Below, piece by piece: positions 34,839 to 43,301 of a DNA stretch of 64,000 nt (position 1 is the stretch's first letter; each line of letters starts with the position of its first letter). The translations under genes and the position numbers were made by a program. Source of the DNA: DATJPR01 sp035506295 (GTDB taxonomy: Bacteria; Bacteroidota; Ignavibacteria; UBA10030; UBA6906); the NCBI GenBank assembly GCA_035506295.1, contig DATJPR010000189.1:9561-73560 (forward strand), written 5' to 3'. The notes beneath the pieces were generated by a model. The model did not search any database. It saw only the letters and a program-made list of their open reading frames with translations, and was not told where the DNA came from.

Positions 34839-35825
34839 TCAGCCATGATGTTGGTCCTGGGCCGCTGCAAGCGCGCTCCTGTAGCGCGCGGCTTCCACAT
34901 CATCAAAGAAGAAGTCTACCGGATTCAACTTTCGACCATTCTTGCGAACTTCGTAATGAAGGTGAGGACCACTCACTAGACCCGAACGTCCGCATTTTCC
35001 GATAAGTTCCCCTCGTTGAACTCGTTGACCTGCGCGAACAAGCGCTGCTGCCAGGTGGGCGTAGATGGTGGAGTACCCGTAGCCATGTTGGATTTCGATC
35101 ACCGTCCCGTAGCCACCGGCTGTCCGCCCGGCGAAATGGACCACGCCGTCTCCCGCGGCATACACGTTGGTCCCCACATCATTGACGATGTCGATGCCGT
35201 CATGCATCCTGTAGACGTGCAACACCGGATGCAGGCGCATGCCGAAGCCGTTGATCGAATAGTACCCGGCCATGGGTTTGATGGCCGGGAGGTGTTCAAA
35301 AAGATCTTTGTTGTATTCCAGCCGTTTGGTGATCTCTTCGTAGCTCGTCTGCTGCAGCCGGATCTCCCTGCTCAATCGATCGATCAACGACTGGGACGTG
35401 GAGATTATTTGCGCAGCTTCCCCGGTGAGAAACGCGTTCGCCTGGGGCGCAACCGATCCTCCGGTCGCTGCCTGCTTTGTATCGTCGTCGAGCTTCGAGA
35501 GGTCGACCATCAGCCGCAGCTCGTTCCCGCGGTCTGACAACTTGTCAATCGTCTTCTGGACGACGGAGATTTTCGACGTCAGCGACTGCACCTGCTCCTT
35601 CAGCAGACGGTTCTCCGTTGCCATCACGCTCATCCGGTTGTACCCGATGCCCAGGATGTCGCTGAAGAAGTAATTGGTGACGAGAATCAGTCCAATGACG
35701 AGAACTCCGAGGATCATTCCCGAGCTGACGAGCTTGGTGCGGAAGAACCGCAGCTCGCGCAGATCAAGCGAACTGCTCGAGAATCGGAGTATTTTTTCCC
35801 TGTGCCTGCCCCGGATTGAGCGCAT
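34839..35825 (-). CDS. M23 family membrane-anchored peptidase
   Basis: 328 residues from the ATG at 35825; a GTG at 35861 would add 12 residues, and neither has a clear ribosome binding site. A short basic cytoplasmic part, one transmembrane helix (about 36-58) and a coiled coil (about 65-175) are followed by the LytM/M23 domain with the zinc motifs H-x-x-x-D (MRLHPVLHVYRMHDGID) and HLHYEV. It cleaves peptidoglycan cross-links or activates amidases like EnvC/NlpD, and probably acts in cell-shape or division. The coiled coil plus M23 layout is the EnvC/MepM type. Confidence 0.92.
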   Translation of the reverse strand: MRSIRGRHREKILRFSSSSLDLRELRFFRTKLVSSGMILGVLVIGLILVTNYFFSDILGIGYNRMSVMATENRLLKEQVQSLTSKISVVQKTIDKLSDRGNELRLMVDLSKLDDDTKQAATGGSVAPQANAFLTGEAAQIISTSQSLIDRLSREIRLQQTSYEEITKRLEYNKDLFEHLPAIKPMAGYYSINGFGMRLHPVLHVYRMHDGIDIVNDVGTNVYAAGDGVVHFAGRTAGGYGTVIEIQHGYGYSTIYAHLAAALVRAGQRVQRGELIGKCGRSGLVSGPHLHYEVRKNGRKLNPVDFFFDDVEAARYRSALAAAQDQHHG

Positions 35826-35958
35826 AAGTTCGCGTATGTTTTCAAGAAGTCTAATGAACACGGAATTTACGTCGGGCTATGAGAACAGAAACGACAGATG
35901 TCGTGCCACTTCCGTAGGAGGGACCCCTCATTCGCAATATTGCGTGGCAGGCTCGGAA

Positions 35959-35987
35959 AAAGTAAAAAAAACCAAAGTTGATGTCAA
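35959..35987 (-). promoter_or_regulatory. Predicted promoter of the M23 peptidase operon
   Basis: Minus strand: perfect TTGACA (35982-35987), 17-nt spacer containing a T run, TACTTT (35959-35964). It lies in the 200-bp gap after hprK. The leader holds a GCAATATTGC palindrome at about 35932-35941. Confidence 0.7.
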
Positions 35988-36063
35988 GGGAAAAATTGAA
36001 GATTCTTCCACCTGCATAATCTTGTGCCAGTGGCTGAAAAAGCGATGGATCGAGTGTCCACCA

Positions 36064-37071
36064 TCACTCGAAATCGTGTTCGAAGTAGTTTATCGCCCTG
36101 GTTCCCTTCTTTTTCCGGTCAATCATCCCTTCGAGACGCTTCGCAAACTCCTTGGCGGCATCGTAGCCGTAGTGCTTCAGGAGATAATTGAGCGCTATGA
36201 CCTCGGAAATGACCGTAACGTTTTTACCGGGGAAAATCGGTAGTTTTACCATGGGAAGCTCGACATCGAGAATGGAAACCCTCTGATCGTCAAGTCCTGT
36301 ACGCGTGTACTCCTCGCTGACCTTCCAATCTTCCAATTCGATGACCACTTCGACGCGTTTCTGGTACCGGATGGCCCTGATCCCGAAGAGGCTTCTCACG
36401 TCCAGAAGGCCGAGGCCCCGGATCTCCATGAAGTGTTTCACGAGATCGGTGCCGGAACCAAGGAGGATCCCCTCCCCCTTCCGGGTAACCATCACGACAT
36501 CGTCTGCCACCAGGCGGTGACCTCGCTCCACCAGATCGAGGGCGATCTCGCTTTTACCGATCCCTGATCTGCCCGTGAGGAGCACGCCGACACCATAGAC
36601 ATCCACCAGCGATCCATGGAGGACAACCTGGGGGGAGAACTGATCGTCAAGAAAGTCGGCGAGGAAGTAGGAGATCTTGGTGGTCTCGAACGGCGTGCCG
36701 AAAATCGGAATGTTCTTCGCCGACGCTGCCGCGAGAAGACCCTCATCGAAATGGTTGTCGTTCGTCAGGATGATGCACGGCAACTTGTAGCTGATGATCC
36801 GGTCGAATGCCTTGCGCCGTTCCTCGGGAGAAAGAGACTGGAGATAATGAACCTCGGTGTTGCCGATCAACTGGACACGGTCGAAGGTGAACAGGCCGAG
36901 GTAGCCGGCCAGAGCGAGTCCCGGCCGGTTCAGGTTCTTGTCGCGAATCACGTTGTCGAACCCGTTCTCGCCGTTCATGGGGAGAAGTCTGAAACGGTCG
37001 TGCGTGGTCTCATACAGAAATCCCACGGTGATGCTCTTCTTCCGGGTTTCTCGAGATTTGTCGATTTTCAT
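36064..37071 (-). CDS. hprK: HPr kinase/phosphorylase
   Basis: 335 residues from the ATG at 37071 with CAGGACG upstream; a longer frame to 37110 is unlikely. The Walker A motif GRSGIGKS is at 167-174, just after the HGSLVDVYG segment that carries the catalytic His (about 152). The signature MEIRGLGLLDVRSLFG and the P-loop fold are complete. The family phosphorylates and dephosphorylates a serine of HPr to link carbon status to regulation. No HPr or PTS enzyme gene is in the window. It follows hpf, an arrangement also seen in other bacteria where both are near rpoN or hpf. Confidence 0.96.
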   Translation of the reverse strand: MKIDKSRETRKKSITVGFLYETTHDRFRLLPMNGENGFDNVIRDKNLNRPGLALAGYLGLFTFDRVQLIGNTEVHYLQSLSPEERRKAFDRIISYKLPCIILTNDNHFDEGLLAAASAKNIPIFGTPFETTKISYFLADFLDDQFSPQVVLHGSLVDVYGVGVLLTGRSGIGKSEIALDLVERGHRLVADDVVMVTRKGEGILLGSGTDLVKHFMEIRGLGLLDVRSLFGIRAIRYQKRVEVVIELEDWKVSEEYTRTGLDDQRVSILDVELPMVKLPIFPGKNVTVISEVIALNYLLKHYGYDAAKEFAKRLEGMIDRKKKGTRAINYFEHDFE

Positions 37072-37125
37072 GGCGGACGTCCTGGCAATCGATGGAAAGG
37101 GGCATCGCACGATGCCCCCGCCGGA

Positions 37126-37461
37126 TTACTCCTGTTCCTCCTTGATCGCTCGTACCTTCGTCTTGTCCTTCAAGCGAAGCTTGGATTTGTACTTCCGGAG
37201 TTGCATCGTCAACTTTTCCACGGCCGCATCAACGGACTTGATGTAGTCGTCAGTGGATTCCCTGGCAGTCAACACGCCGCCGTAGACGTGCAGGTTGATC
37301 TCGGCGGATTTGACGCTGTTTGCCGCCCGCTCGTAGCTGAAAATGACGGCTGCCGAGACGATGCCGTCGTAGAAGTGATCAAGTTTTCCGACCGCGTCGA
37401 GGGTGTGTTGCCGGAGCTCTTCTCGGGCGCGGAACCTGCGTGCCGTAATCTTGATCTGCAT
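37126..37461 (-). CDS. hpf: Ribosome hibernation promoting factor, short form
   Basis: 111 residues from the ATG at 37461, which has a strong AAAGGAGA 6 nt upstream; that fixes the start and rejects the long frame to 37683. The HPF/YfiA/RaiA alpha-beta domain is complete (MQIKITARRF, then HVYGGVLTA, DDYIKSVDAAVEKLTMQLRKYKSKL), with a short basic tail and no long C-terminal domain. It binds the 30S subunit and promotes 100S or inactive ribosomes. Its first 83 nt, including the start codon, lie inside the xerC frame. Confidence 0.93.
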   Translation of the reverse strand: MQIKITARRFRAREELRQHTLDAVGKLDHFYDGIVSAAVIFSYERAANSVKSAEINLHVYGGVLTARESTDDYIKSVDAAVEKLTMQLRKYKSKLRLKDKTKVRAIKEEQE

Positions 37462-38386
37462 AGGGGGTCTCCTTTGTTGCGGTGTTGTGTTCGACTTGTG
37501 CCCTCGGGTGGGCGAGGGCATAGAGTTCACGAAGCCGGTCCACGCTGACGTGGGTATAGACCTGTGTCGTCGAGAGGTTCGCGTGGCCCAGCAATTCGCG
37601 GACAGCCTGGAGGTCCGCGCCGCGATTGAGTAGGTGTGTCGCGGTAGTATGACGGAGGGTATGGGGGCTGCGTTTTGCAGCATCGGTCACGCGCCCCATG
37701 GCCGCGGTGACGATGCGATGAACTGCCTTCGGACTCATGTTGTTCCCGCGCGCCGAGAGAAAGAGCGCCCCCGGATCGCCGGAAGAAGCCGGAGAGCGGA
37801 CGGTCAGATACTCCCTGACCGCTTCTGCGGCATGCTCTCCGAACGGAACAATGCGTTGTTTTCGTCCTTTGCCAGACACTTTCAACGTCCGCGCACGGAA
37901 ATCGACGTCCTCCGCCCGCAGGCCCGTCAACTCGCTGACGCGGATCCCGCTGCTGTAGAACAGCTCCAACACTGCGGCCGCGAGCTTTCCCCGGGGCGAA
38001 GAACGATCAACGGCGCTCAGCGCGCGGAGCATGGTCTCCTCATCGAAGAACCGGGGGAGGCGCTTCTCCAATTTGGGCGTGGGAATCGCGGCCGTGGGGT
38101 TCGCATCGAGAAGGCGGGAGCGACGAAGGAACTTAAAGAAGGAGCGGACCGCTGCGAGGTACCGGGCAACTGTTCTGCGCGACATCCCTTGCGCAACGAG
38201 CGCCCCCAGGAATGCGCGGACGGTGTCCCGGTCGATCGAAGACGCCTTCCACGTCGAAGAGCCCTGAGCGGTCGCAACGAATGCATCGAACACGCTCAGG
38301 TCCTTCCGATACGCGATCACGGTGTGCCGTGAATAATTCCGGTCCTGTTCAAGATGCCGCAGAAATGCCGCCACCTGCTGGTGCAT
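37379..38386 (-). CDS. xerC: Tyrosine recombinase XerC/XerD
   Basis: 335 residues. The SAM-like N-terminal domain (about 1-90) and catalytic domain (110-290) are complete with R149, K173, H242, R245, H268 and nucleophile Y278. It resolves chromosome dimers at dif. Usual Xer proteins end near residue 295 after a Pro-Arg-Ala stretch; here about 40 extra basic residues follow, encoded over the hpf ribosome binding site and start. Located between topA and hpf. XerC or XerD cannot be told apart without the second copy. Confidence 0.92.
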   Translation of the reverse strand: MHQQVAAFLRHLEQDRNYSRHTVIAYRKDLSVFDAFVATAQGSSTWKASSIDRDTVRAFLGALVAQGMSRRTVARYLAAVRSFFKFLRRSRLLDANPTAAIPTPKLEKRLPRFFDEETMLRALSAVDRSSPRGKLAAAVLELFYSSGIRVSELTGLRAEDVDFRARTLKVSGKGRKQRIVPFGEHAAEAVREYLTVRSPASSGDPGALFLSARGNNMSPKAVHRIVTAAMGRVTDAAKRSPHTLRHTTATHLLNRGADLQAVRELLGHANLSTTQVYTHVSVDRLRELYALAHPRAQVEHNTATKETPYADQDYGTQVPRPRRAPATHPRRGRKT

Positions 38387-38413
38387 GCATCACCACGAGG
38401 GATTATCGTCTCA

Positions 38414-40780
38414 TCATCCGTTGGCCGCCTGCGTTTCTTCTTTTGCGATCTCCGCTTTGCATGACGGACACGCAAGGTACTCCCCCCGGCTCTGATTGTA
38501 CTTCTGGACCATGTAGGGGTTGCCGCAGGTATCGCACTGCCGGTCCACGGGCCTGTCCCATGAGGCAAAATCGCAATCCGGATAGCGCGAGCACCCGAAG
38601 AACGTACGCTTCCTTTTCGTTTTGCGCTCGATAATGTCGCCCTGCTTGCATTTCGGGCACTTCACGCCGATGCCGATCGGCCGTGTGTTGGTGCACTTGG
38701 GATAATTCGAGCACCCGAGAAACGCGCCGAATCGTCCTCCTTTGACCACCATATCGCCGCCGCAAACTTCACACTTGATCCCCGAGGCAAGGCGCAGTTG
38801 CTCCTGTTCATGGGGCAGCGGTTTTGTGTTCTTGCATTCGGGATACCCGCTGCACGCCATGAACCGACCGTTCCTGCCCCATTTGATGATCATGGGTTTG
38901 CCGCAGAGCTCGCACGTTTCGCTCGTCGATTCCTGAAGCGACCGCTTGATGGCGGCGCTCTGCTTGCTTACGCCTTCCACGGACAGGATAAACGGGCGGT
39001 AGAAATCATCCATGACCTGGAGATAGGTCTGCTTGCCCGATGCGATCGTGTCGAGTTCTTCTTCCATCTGGGCGGTGAAGGCGACATCGAACAGTCTCGG
39101 AAAATTCTCGACAAGGATCTTATTGATGGCTTTCCCGAGGTCGGTGGGATACAGCCGGCGGTCCTTCTGGAGGACGTACTTTCTTGCCTGGATCGTATCC
39201 ACGATCAGCGCATAAGTGCTCGGCCGCCCGATGCCCAGCGATTCGAGTTCCTTGACGAGCGTGCTTTCGGTAAACCTGGCCGGTGGCTTCGTGAAATGCT
39301 GGTGTGGCTGCACGTCCCGGACGTCGGCGTGATCGCCTGCCGTAACATTGGCAGGGACACGCGAAACGGGGTCTTCGTCGCTGTCCGGCCGTTCGGCCTC
39401 GTCCACGAGGTCGTCGTACACCTGGAGGAAGCCTCGGAACTGCGGCACCGAGTCCGTCGCGCGGAAGAGGTACTTCCCTCCCCGGACATCGACGGTGATC
39501 TGTTCAAAGACCGCCGCACTCATCTGGCAGGCCACGAATCGGTTCCAGATCAGCTCGTACAAGTCATACATTTCCTTGTCGAGGTACTGCCTCACCGCCT
39601 TCGGCGCATATTGCGTGGAGGTCGGTCGAATCGCCTCGTGCGCGTCCTGCGAGCTCTTTCCCTTTTTGAATTGACGGACTTCGTCAGGAAGGAACTCCTT
39701 GCCATACTGCGAGAGAATGTACTCACGAACCTCGGCGACCGCGCCGTCGCTGAGCCTCGTCGAGTCCGTGCGCATGTACGTAATGAGCCCGACGCGTCCT
39801 TCCGCTCCGAGCTCGACGCCCTCGTAGAGTTTCTGTGCGAGCATCATCGTCCGCTTCGCGGGGAACCGGAGCCTGCGGGCCGCTTCCTGCTGCAGGGTGC
39901 TGGTGATGAACGGCGGATTGGGGTTGCGGCGGACGGGTTTTCGCTGGACGTCATCGATGCGAAACTGTTCAGCCCGGATCGCAGCAAGGTGCTGTTGCGC
40001 GGTCTCGCCGTTCCCGATGACCGGGTCCTGGTCGCCGATCTTGAACAGCTTCGCAAGAAACGGATCGCTGTGCTCCGTGCCGAACTCCGCGACGATCGAC
40101 CAGTACTCGTTCGGGACGAACGCGTCGATCTCCGCTTCCCGTTCGCAGATCAATCGGACGGCCACCGATTGGACGCGGCCGGCCGAGAGTCCGTAGTACA
40201 CGGTCTTCCAGAGAAACGGCGAGATCTTGTACCCGACAAGCCGGTCCATCACCCGTCGCGCCTGCTGGGAGTCCACGAGCGATTGGTCGATCGACGTGGG
40301 ATTGGCCATCGCTTCGGAGACGCCGCGCTCGGTGATCTCATGGAACAGCACACGGTAGACGTTGTCGTTCGCATGATCGATCTCCTTCGCGATATGCCAG
40401 GCAATCGCTTCTCCCTCACGGTCAGGGTCGGTGGCGATGAAGACCGCGCTCGCATGGGCCGCATGCGATCGCAGGCGGTCGATCACTTCGTCCTTCCCCG
40501 TGATCGTCTCGTACACGGGCTGAAAGCCGTTTTCGACGTCGACGCCGATTTTGCTTTTCGGGAGGTTCTTGATATGCCCGACAGACGCCTCAACGACGAA
40601 TTTCGCGCCGAGATATTTGCTGATCGTTTTGGCCTTTGCCGGAGATTCCACGACGACCAGCGACCGGCCCTGTGGATCGGGCGGGCTCTTTCGCCCGCGC
40701 TTGTGAGGTGTTGCCGCAGTGGTGTCCGCTACTGCAGAGGGTGTGTCCGAATCTGACTGCTTCTTCGTTCGTTTCGCCAT
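38414..40780 (-). CDS. topA: DNA topoisomerase I
   Basis: 788 residues. The TOPRIM domain starts at LVVVESPAKAKTISKYLG (41-58) and includes the acidic TDPDREGEAI (117-126). The active-site tyrosine is Y335 in GLITYMRTDS. Three C-terminal C4 zinc ribbons (CELCGKP, CEVCGGD and CPKCKQ types) plus a fourth C-x-x-C region near the end bind single-stranded DNA. An extra Lys/Ser/Thr-rich N-terminus of about 38 residues precedes the domain. It relaxes negative supercoils. Its ATG overlaps the TAA of the smg-like gene. Confidence 0.97.
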   Translation of the reverse strand: MAKRTKKQSDSDTPSAVADTTAATPHKRGRKSPPDPQGRSLVVVESPAKAKTISKYLGAKFVVEASVGHIKNLPKSKIGVDVENGFQPVYETITGKDEVIDRLRSHAAHASAVFIATDPDREGEAIAWHIAKEIDHANDNVYRVLFHEITERGVSEAMANPTSIDQSLVDSQQARRVMDRLVGYKISPFLWKTVYYGLSAGRVQSVAVRLICEREAEIDAFVPNEYWSIVAEFGTEHSDPFLAKLFKIGDQDPVIGNGETAQQHLAAIRAEQFRIDDVQRKPVRRNPNPPFITSTLQQEAARRLRFPAKRTMMLAQKLYEGVELGAEGRVGLITYMRTDSTRLSDGAVAEVREYILSQYGKEFLPDEVRQFKKGKSSQDAHEAIRPTSTQYAPKAVRQYLDKEMYDLYELIWNRFVACQMSAAVFEQITVDVRGGKYLFRATDSVPQFRGFLQVYDDLVDEAERPDSDEDPVSRVPANVTAGDHADVRDVQPHQHFTKPPARFTESTLVKELESLGIGRPSTYALIVDTIQARKYVLQKDRRLYPTDLGKAINKILVENFPRLFDVAFTAQMEEELDTIASGKQTYLQVMDDFYRPFILSVEGVSKQSAAIKRSLQESTSETCELCGKPMIIKWGRNGRFMACSGYPECKNTKPLPHEQEQLRLASGIKCEVCGGDMVVKGGRFGAFLGCSNYPKCTNTRPIGIGVKCPKCKQGDIIERKTKRKRTFFGCSRYPDCDFASWDRPVDRQCDTCGNPYMVQKYNQSRGEYLACPSCKAEIAKEETQAANG

Positions 40781-41238
40781 TAATGAATCGTATCCCCATT
40801 ATTCAGCATTGTCCGTCCCGCGCGATCGTTCCCGGGTTCCCGCGCGAACAGCACGGTGGCAACGATCTGTCTCAACTCAGGCAGCGAGACCCTTTCGTAC
40901 CCGGCCATCATCGACCGCTCAATCACTGTTTCGAGGTCGTGTTGCGTGAGGAGTCCAAGCTCGACAAGCTGAATGAGATATCCCTGACCCTCCGGTGACA
41001 GCATGGCCTTCTCCGCTTCATGGAAGGACCGGCGCGACTCCAGCGACGGTTTGGTGGGGACGCGCATCCCCGCAGGACCTGCAGGCAGGTTATCATACAG
41101 CCAGCTGAAAGCCGCGCTGATCTCGGTCTGCGTGTAACCTTGATCGCGCAGATCATCGAGGTCGACGTCGCTCAGCCGCTTGTTCTCCTGTATAGCGGAC
41201 ATGAGGTAAATCAGAATTTCGACGACTTTTTCTTTCAT
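40780..41238 (-). CDS. smg: Smg/DUF494 family protein
   Basis: 152 residues, close to the family length. The start MKEKVVEILIYLMSAI and the body with SDVDLDDLRDQGYTQTEISAAFSWL match DUF494 (Smg), a family often next to topA and DprA in many bacteria. Its molecular role is not known. It overlaps ybeY by ATGA and topA by one base or more, so the four genes form one translation-coupled unit. Confidence 0.9.
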   Translation of the reverse strand: MKEKVVEILIYLMSAIQENKRLSDVDLDDLRDQGYTQTEISAAFSWLYDNLPAGPAGMRVPTKPSLESRRSFHEAEKAMLSPEGQGYLIQLVELGLLTQHDLETVIERSMMAGYERVSLPELRQIVATVLFAREPGNDRAGRTMLNNGDTIH

Positions 41239-41669
41239 CGCCCGGTCGCGTCGTTCCCGGCCAGAAGGCCGACATAGAAATCTTCCCGCCGCTTCATCCG
41301 TGCTGCGGCGTTCGCCTGAATATCATCATAGCCCAGGAGGTGCAACGTGCCGTGGATCACCAGCCTCGCGGTCTCATTGGCCAGGCTGACGCCATAAGTG
41401 CGCGCCTGGCGAGCAGCCTTGTCGAGGTTCACGTACACTTCCCCCTCAATGGCCCCGACTTCCAGAGGAAAGCTCATGACGTCCGTCGGACGGTCATGGC
41501 GGAAATACGTCCTGTTGATCCTCCGGGACAGCCGGTCGTCGGTGAACACGACCGACACCGATGCTGCGCGTCGCCGCTCGCGGAGGAGCACCCCACGCAC
41601 CATCTGTTGCACCCCGCGCTTCGCCACACGCCGCGAGTGATGGGCGTTGTGGACGATCACTTCGATCAT
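41235..41669 (-). CDS. ybeY: Endoribonuclease YbeY (rRNA maturation)
   Basis: 144 residues from the ATG at 41669, which overlaps the TGA of the upstream gene (ATGA). The zinc-binding H-x3-H-x5-H-type motif is present in VIHGTLHLLGYDD, and RPTDVMSFPLE is the usual conserved stretch before it. It trims the 3' end of 16S rRNA and takes part in ribosome quality control. The longer frame to 41834 is antisense-like noise. Confidence 0.95.
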   Translation of the reverse strand: MIEVIVHNAHHSRRVAKRGVQQMVRGVLLRERRRAASVSVVFTDDRLSRRINRTYFRHDRPTDVMSFPLEVGAIEGEVYVNLDKAARQARTYGVSLANETARLVIHGTLHLLGYDDIQANAAARMKRREDFYVGLLAGNDATGR

Positions 41670-42148
41670 GACCGGACGCCCGCCTTGCGCCGTTTCTTCC
41701 TGCCCTTTCCCCGCTGGCGGTCCAGGATCCCGTCGGTCAGCGACAGGGCGATCCCGGAGAGCATCACTTCCGGACCGAGCCGTGTGAAGTCTCCCGAGAC
41801 CAGCGCGCGGTCGACGTTTGCATAGAGGGAGCACCCCCCCTGCTTCTCGACGATCAGGCCCGACAGCTTGCCGTCATGTTCTCCGACAAAGGTCACCTCC
41901 CCGAGGATATCGCTCATCACGAAGCCGGAGCAGTAGTGCAGCTGCAGGTGCGCGTTCACGGTATAGACCGACACCAGGTCGCCTTTGCCGGTGCCGATCT
42001 TCGTGTTGGGATAGAGCTCGAGTGCCGTCCTCCGCGCAGGATCGTTCAACGCAATCTCGAACCGGTAATTCGCCCCCATCTGTTTCGCAGGGACGCCGAA
42101 CAGCTTCTCGAGCTTTCTGATATCCGATGCTTTGAACACGGAGGACAT
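41666..42148 (-). CDS. Conserved-looking protein of unknown function upstream of ybeY
   Basis: 160 residues from the ATG at 42148 (GAGGG 4 nt upstream). The N-terminus (FKASDIRKLEKLFGVPAKQMG) is helical, the middle mixed alpha/beta with segments such as LVSVYTVNAHLQLHYC and GEVTFVGEHDGKLSGLIVEKQGGCSLYANV, and the end is very basic (GKGRKKRRKAG). No signal peptide. I do not recognise the family. The basic tail and coupling to ybeY and topA hint at nucleic-acid or ribosome contact (inference). It is first in the operon behind an unusual leader. Confidence 0.75.
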   Translation of the reverse strand: MSSVFKASDIRKLEKLFGVPAKQMGANYRFEIALNDPARRTALELYPNTKIGTGKGDLVSVYTVNAHLQLHYCSGFVMSDILGEVTFVGEHDGKLSGLIVEKQGGCSLYANVDRALVSGDFTRLGPEVMLSGIALSLTDGILDRQRGKGRKKRRKAGVRS

Positions 42149-42184
42149 GTGACCCTCGGTCGATTCTCGATCGGCGATCGACGC

Positions 42185-42221
42185 CGAAAACACAAAACCC
42201 CGGCTTGCGTGCTACCGGGGC
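42185..42221 (-). terminator. Intrinsic terminator-like hairpin in the leader of the ybeY/topA operon
   Basis: Minus strand: CCCCGG (42215-42220), 11-nt loop, CCGGGG (42198-42203), then TTTTGTGTTTT. It could end transcripts of the metallo-hydrolase gene, but it also lies downstream of the promoter at 42322-42350 and 37 nt before the next start, so it may work as an attenuator. Confidence 0.75.
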
Positions 42222-42227
42222 TGCTGC

Positions 42228-42302
42228 TCACAAAGACAACTGCAGGCAAACCTCCACCCTTGTTGATGTTGCCGCGGTTTGTTGTGCGCTGCGCGATCTC
42301 AT
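42228..42302 (-). CDS. Possible 24-codon leader ORF
   Basis: ATG at 42302, about 13 nt after the predicted transcription start, TGA at 42228, 7 nt before the terminator-like stem. The peptide (MRSRSAQQTAATS, ending CLQLSL) has no run of one amino acid, and no ribosome binding site is seen. Kept as a possible leader peptide because of its position only. Confidence 0.25.
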   Translation of the reverse strand: MRSRSAQQTAATSTRVEVCLQLSL

Positions 42303-42321
42303 GGTGCGTTCAACTGCCGAA

Positions 42322-42350
42322 AATATACCGACATCAGGAGTGATTGTCAA
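42322..42350 (-). promoter_or_regulatory. Strong predicted promoter of the ybeY-smg-topA-xerC operon
   Basis: Minus strand: TTGACA (42345-42350), 17-nt spacer, TATATT (42322-42327), one of the closest matches to consensus in this window. Start near 42315 gives a leader of about 167 nt with the terminator-like hairpin. Confidence 0.75.
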
Positions 42351-42361
42351 GAAAACCGCCT

Positions 42362-43258
42362 CTACCACTCGAGCTCCATCCCTTCGGCCGCGGCGACGCA
42401 TTCGAACCCGTGATGTCGCATGCGGATTTCGTTGCGGCACTTGAGGACAATCTCGTCGATCTTGTCGTCGTCATGCCCGGGGTCATGATGGAAGAGGACG
42501 AGCTTTTTCACGCCCGCTTGCTCCGCCAGCGAGAGGGAAAACAGATAGTGGGAGTGACCCCACCCGACGTGGCTCACGTATTCTTCCGGCGTGTAGGTGG
42601 TGTCGTGAATGAGGATGTCGGCCCCGCGCGCGAAGTCGATCACTCGCCGGTTCGGATCGCCGCGTTCCGCCATGTACAGGTCGACAATGTGCTTCTCCAC
42701 GTTGCGCAGCGAGCGCGCAAACTCGCGGTCGAACGGTTCGTTGTCGCTGATGTACACAATGGAATGGTTCCCGGCGTTCAGGCGATAGCCGACGGCAAAG
42801 GCCGGGTGATTGACATAGAGCGACGACAGGGTCGCATCGAACAGCTGGAGCGTTTGTTCCTTGACCGGCAGGAAGTTGATCTTCGCCTTCAGTTCGCTCA
42901 ACTGGATCGGGAAAAACACCTTGTTCATCTGGGCGGCGATCGCCGTGCGGAGCGTCAGACGCTTGGTCTGCGGACCGATCACCGTGAATTCGTTTCCGGA
43001 AATGAAGGCCGGTTTGAAGAACGGAAACCCCTGGATGTGGTCCCAGTGCGGATGGCTGATTGCGATGAACGCCTTGACCGACTCTCCCCGCGCGATCAGC
43101 GTGTCGCCGAGATCGCGGATCCCGGTTCCTGCATCAAAGATCACGAGGTTGTCGTGGGCGAGCCGCACCTCGAGGCAGGGCGTATTGCCCCCGTACCGGA
43201 CCGTTTTCGGACCCGGGGTCGGGAGAGAGCCACGGGTCCCCCAGAAGCGGATCAGCAT
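42362..43258 (-). CDS. MBL-fold metallo-hydrolase
   Basis: 298 residues. The metal motif SHPHWDHIQGFPF (about 69-81) is of the H-x-H-x-D-H type, with further ligands likely D (ISDNEP) and H (VGWGHSHYL). The start MLIRFWGTRGSLPTPGP and the RYGGNTPCLEV segment match the RNase Z-like / cyclic-phosphodiesterase group of small cytoplasmic metallo-beta-lactamase proteins. Substrate not known. It ends 12 nt from the ybeY-operon promoter and follows the carbonic anhydrase gene by 43 nt. Confidence 0.9.
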   Translation of the reverse strand: MLIRFWGTRGSLPTPGPKTVRYGGNTPCLEVRLAHDNLVIFDAGTGIRDLGDTLIARGESVKAFIAISHPHWDHIQGFPFFKPAFISGNEFTVIGPQTKRLTLRTAIAAQMNKVFFPIQLSELKAKINFLPVKEQTLQLFDATLSSLYVNHPAFAVGYRLNAGNHSIVYISDNEPFDREFARSLRNVEKHIVDLYMAERGDPNRRVIDFARGADILIHDTTYTPEEYVSHVGWGHSHYLFSLSLAEQAGVKKLVLFHHDPGHDDDKIDEIVLKCRNEIRMRHHGFECVAAAEGMELEW

Positions 43259-43301
43259 GTCTTGGTCCCCATGAGATGTTCACCCCTCCTTTCGGAGGCG
43301 C

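Noticed and set aside
37462..37683. Longer start for hpf
   Set aside because: The strong AAAGGAGA before 37461 and the family length fix the start; the extension overlaps xerC.
38798..40756. Open frame of 652 codons on the plus strand
   Set aside because: Antisense to topA; the product is Arg/Asp/Leu-rich with no recognisable domain.
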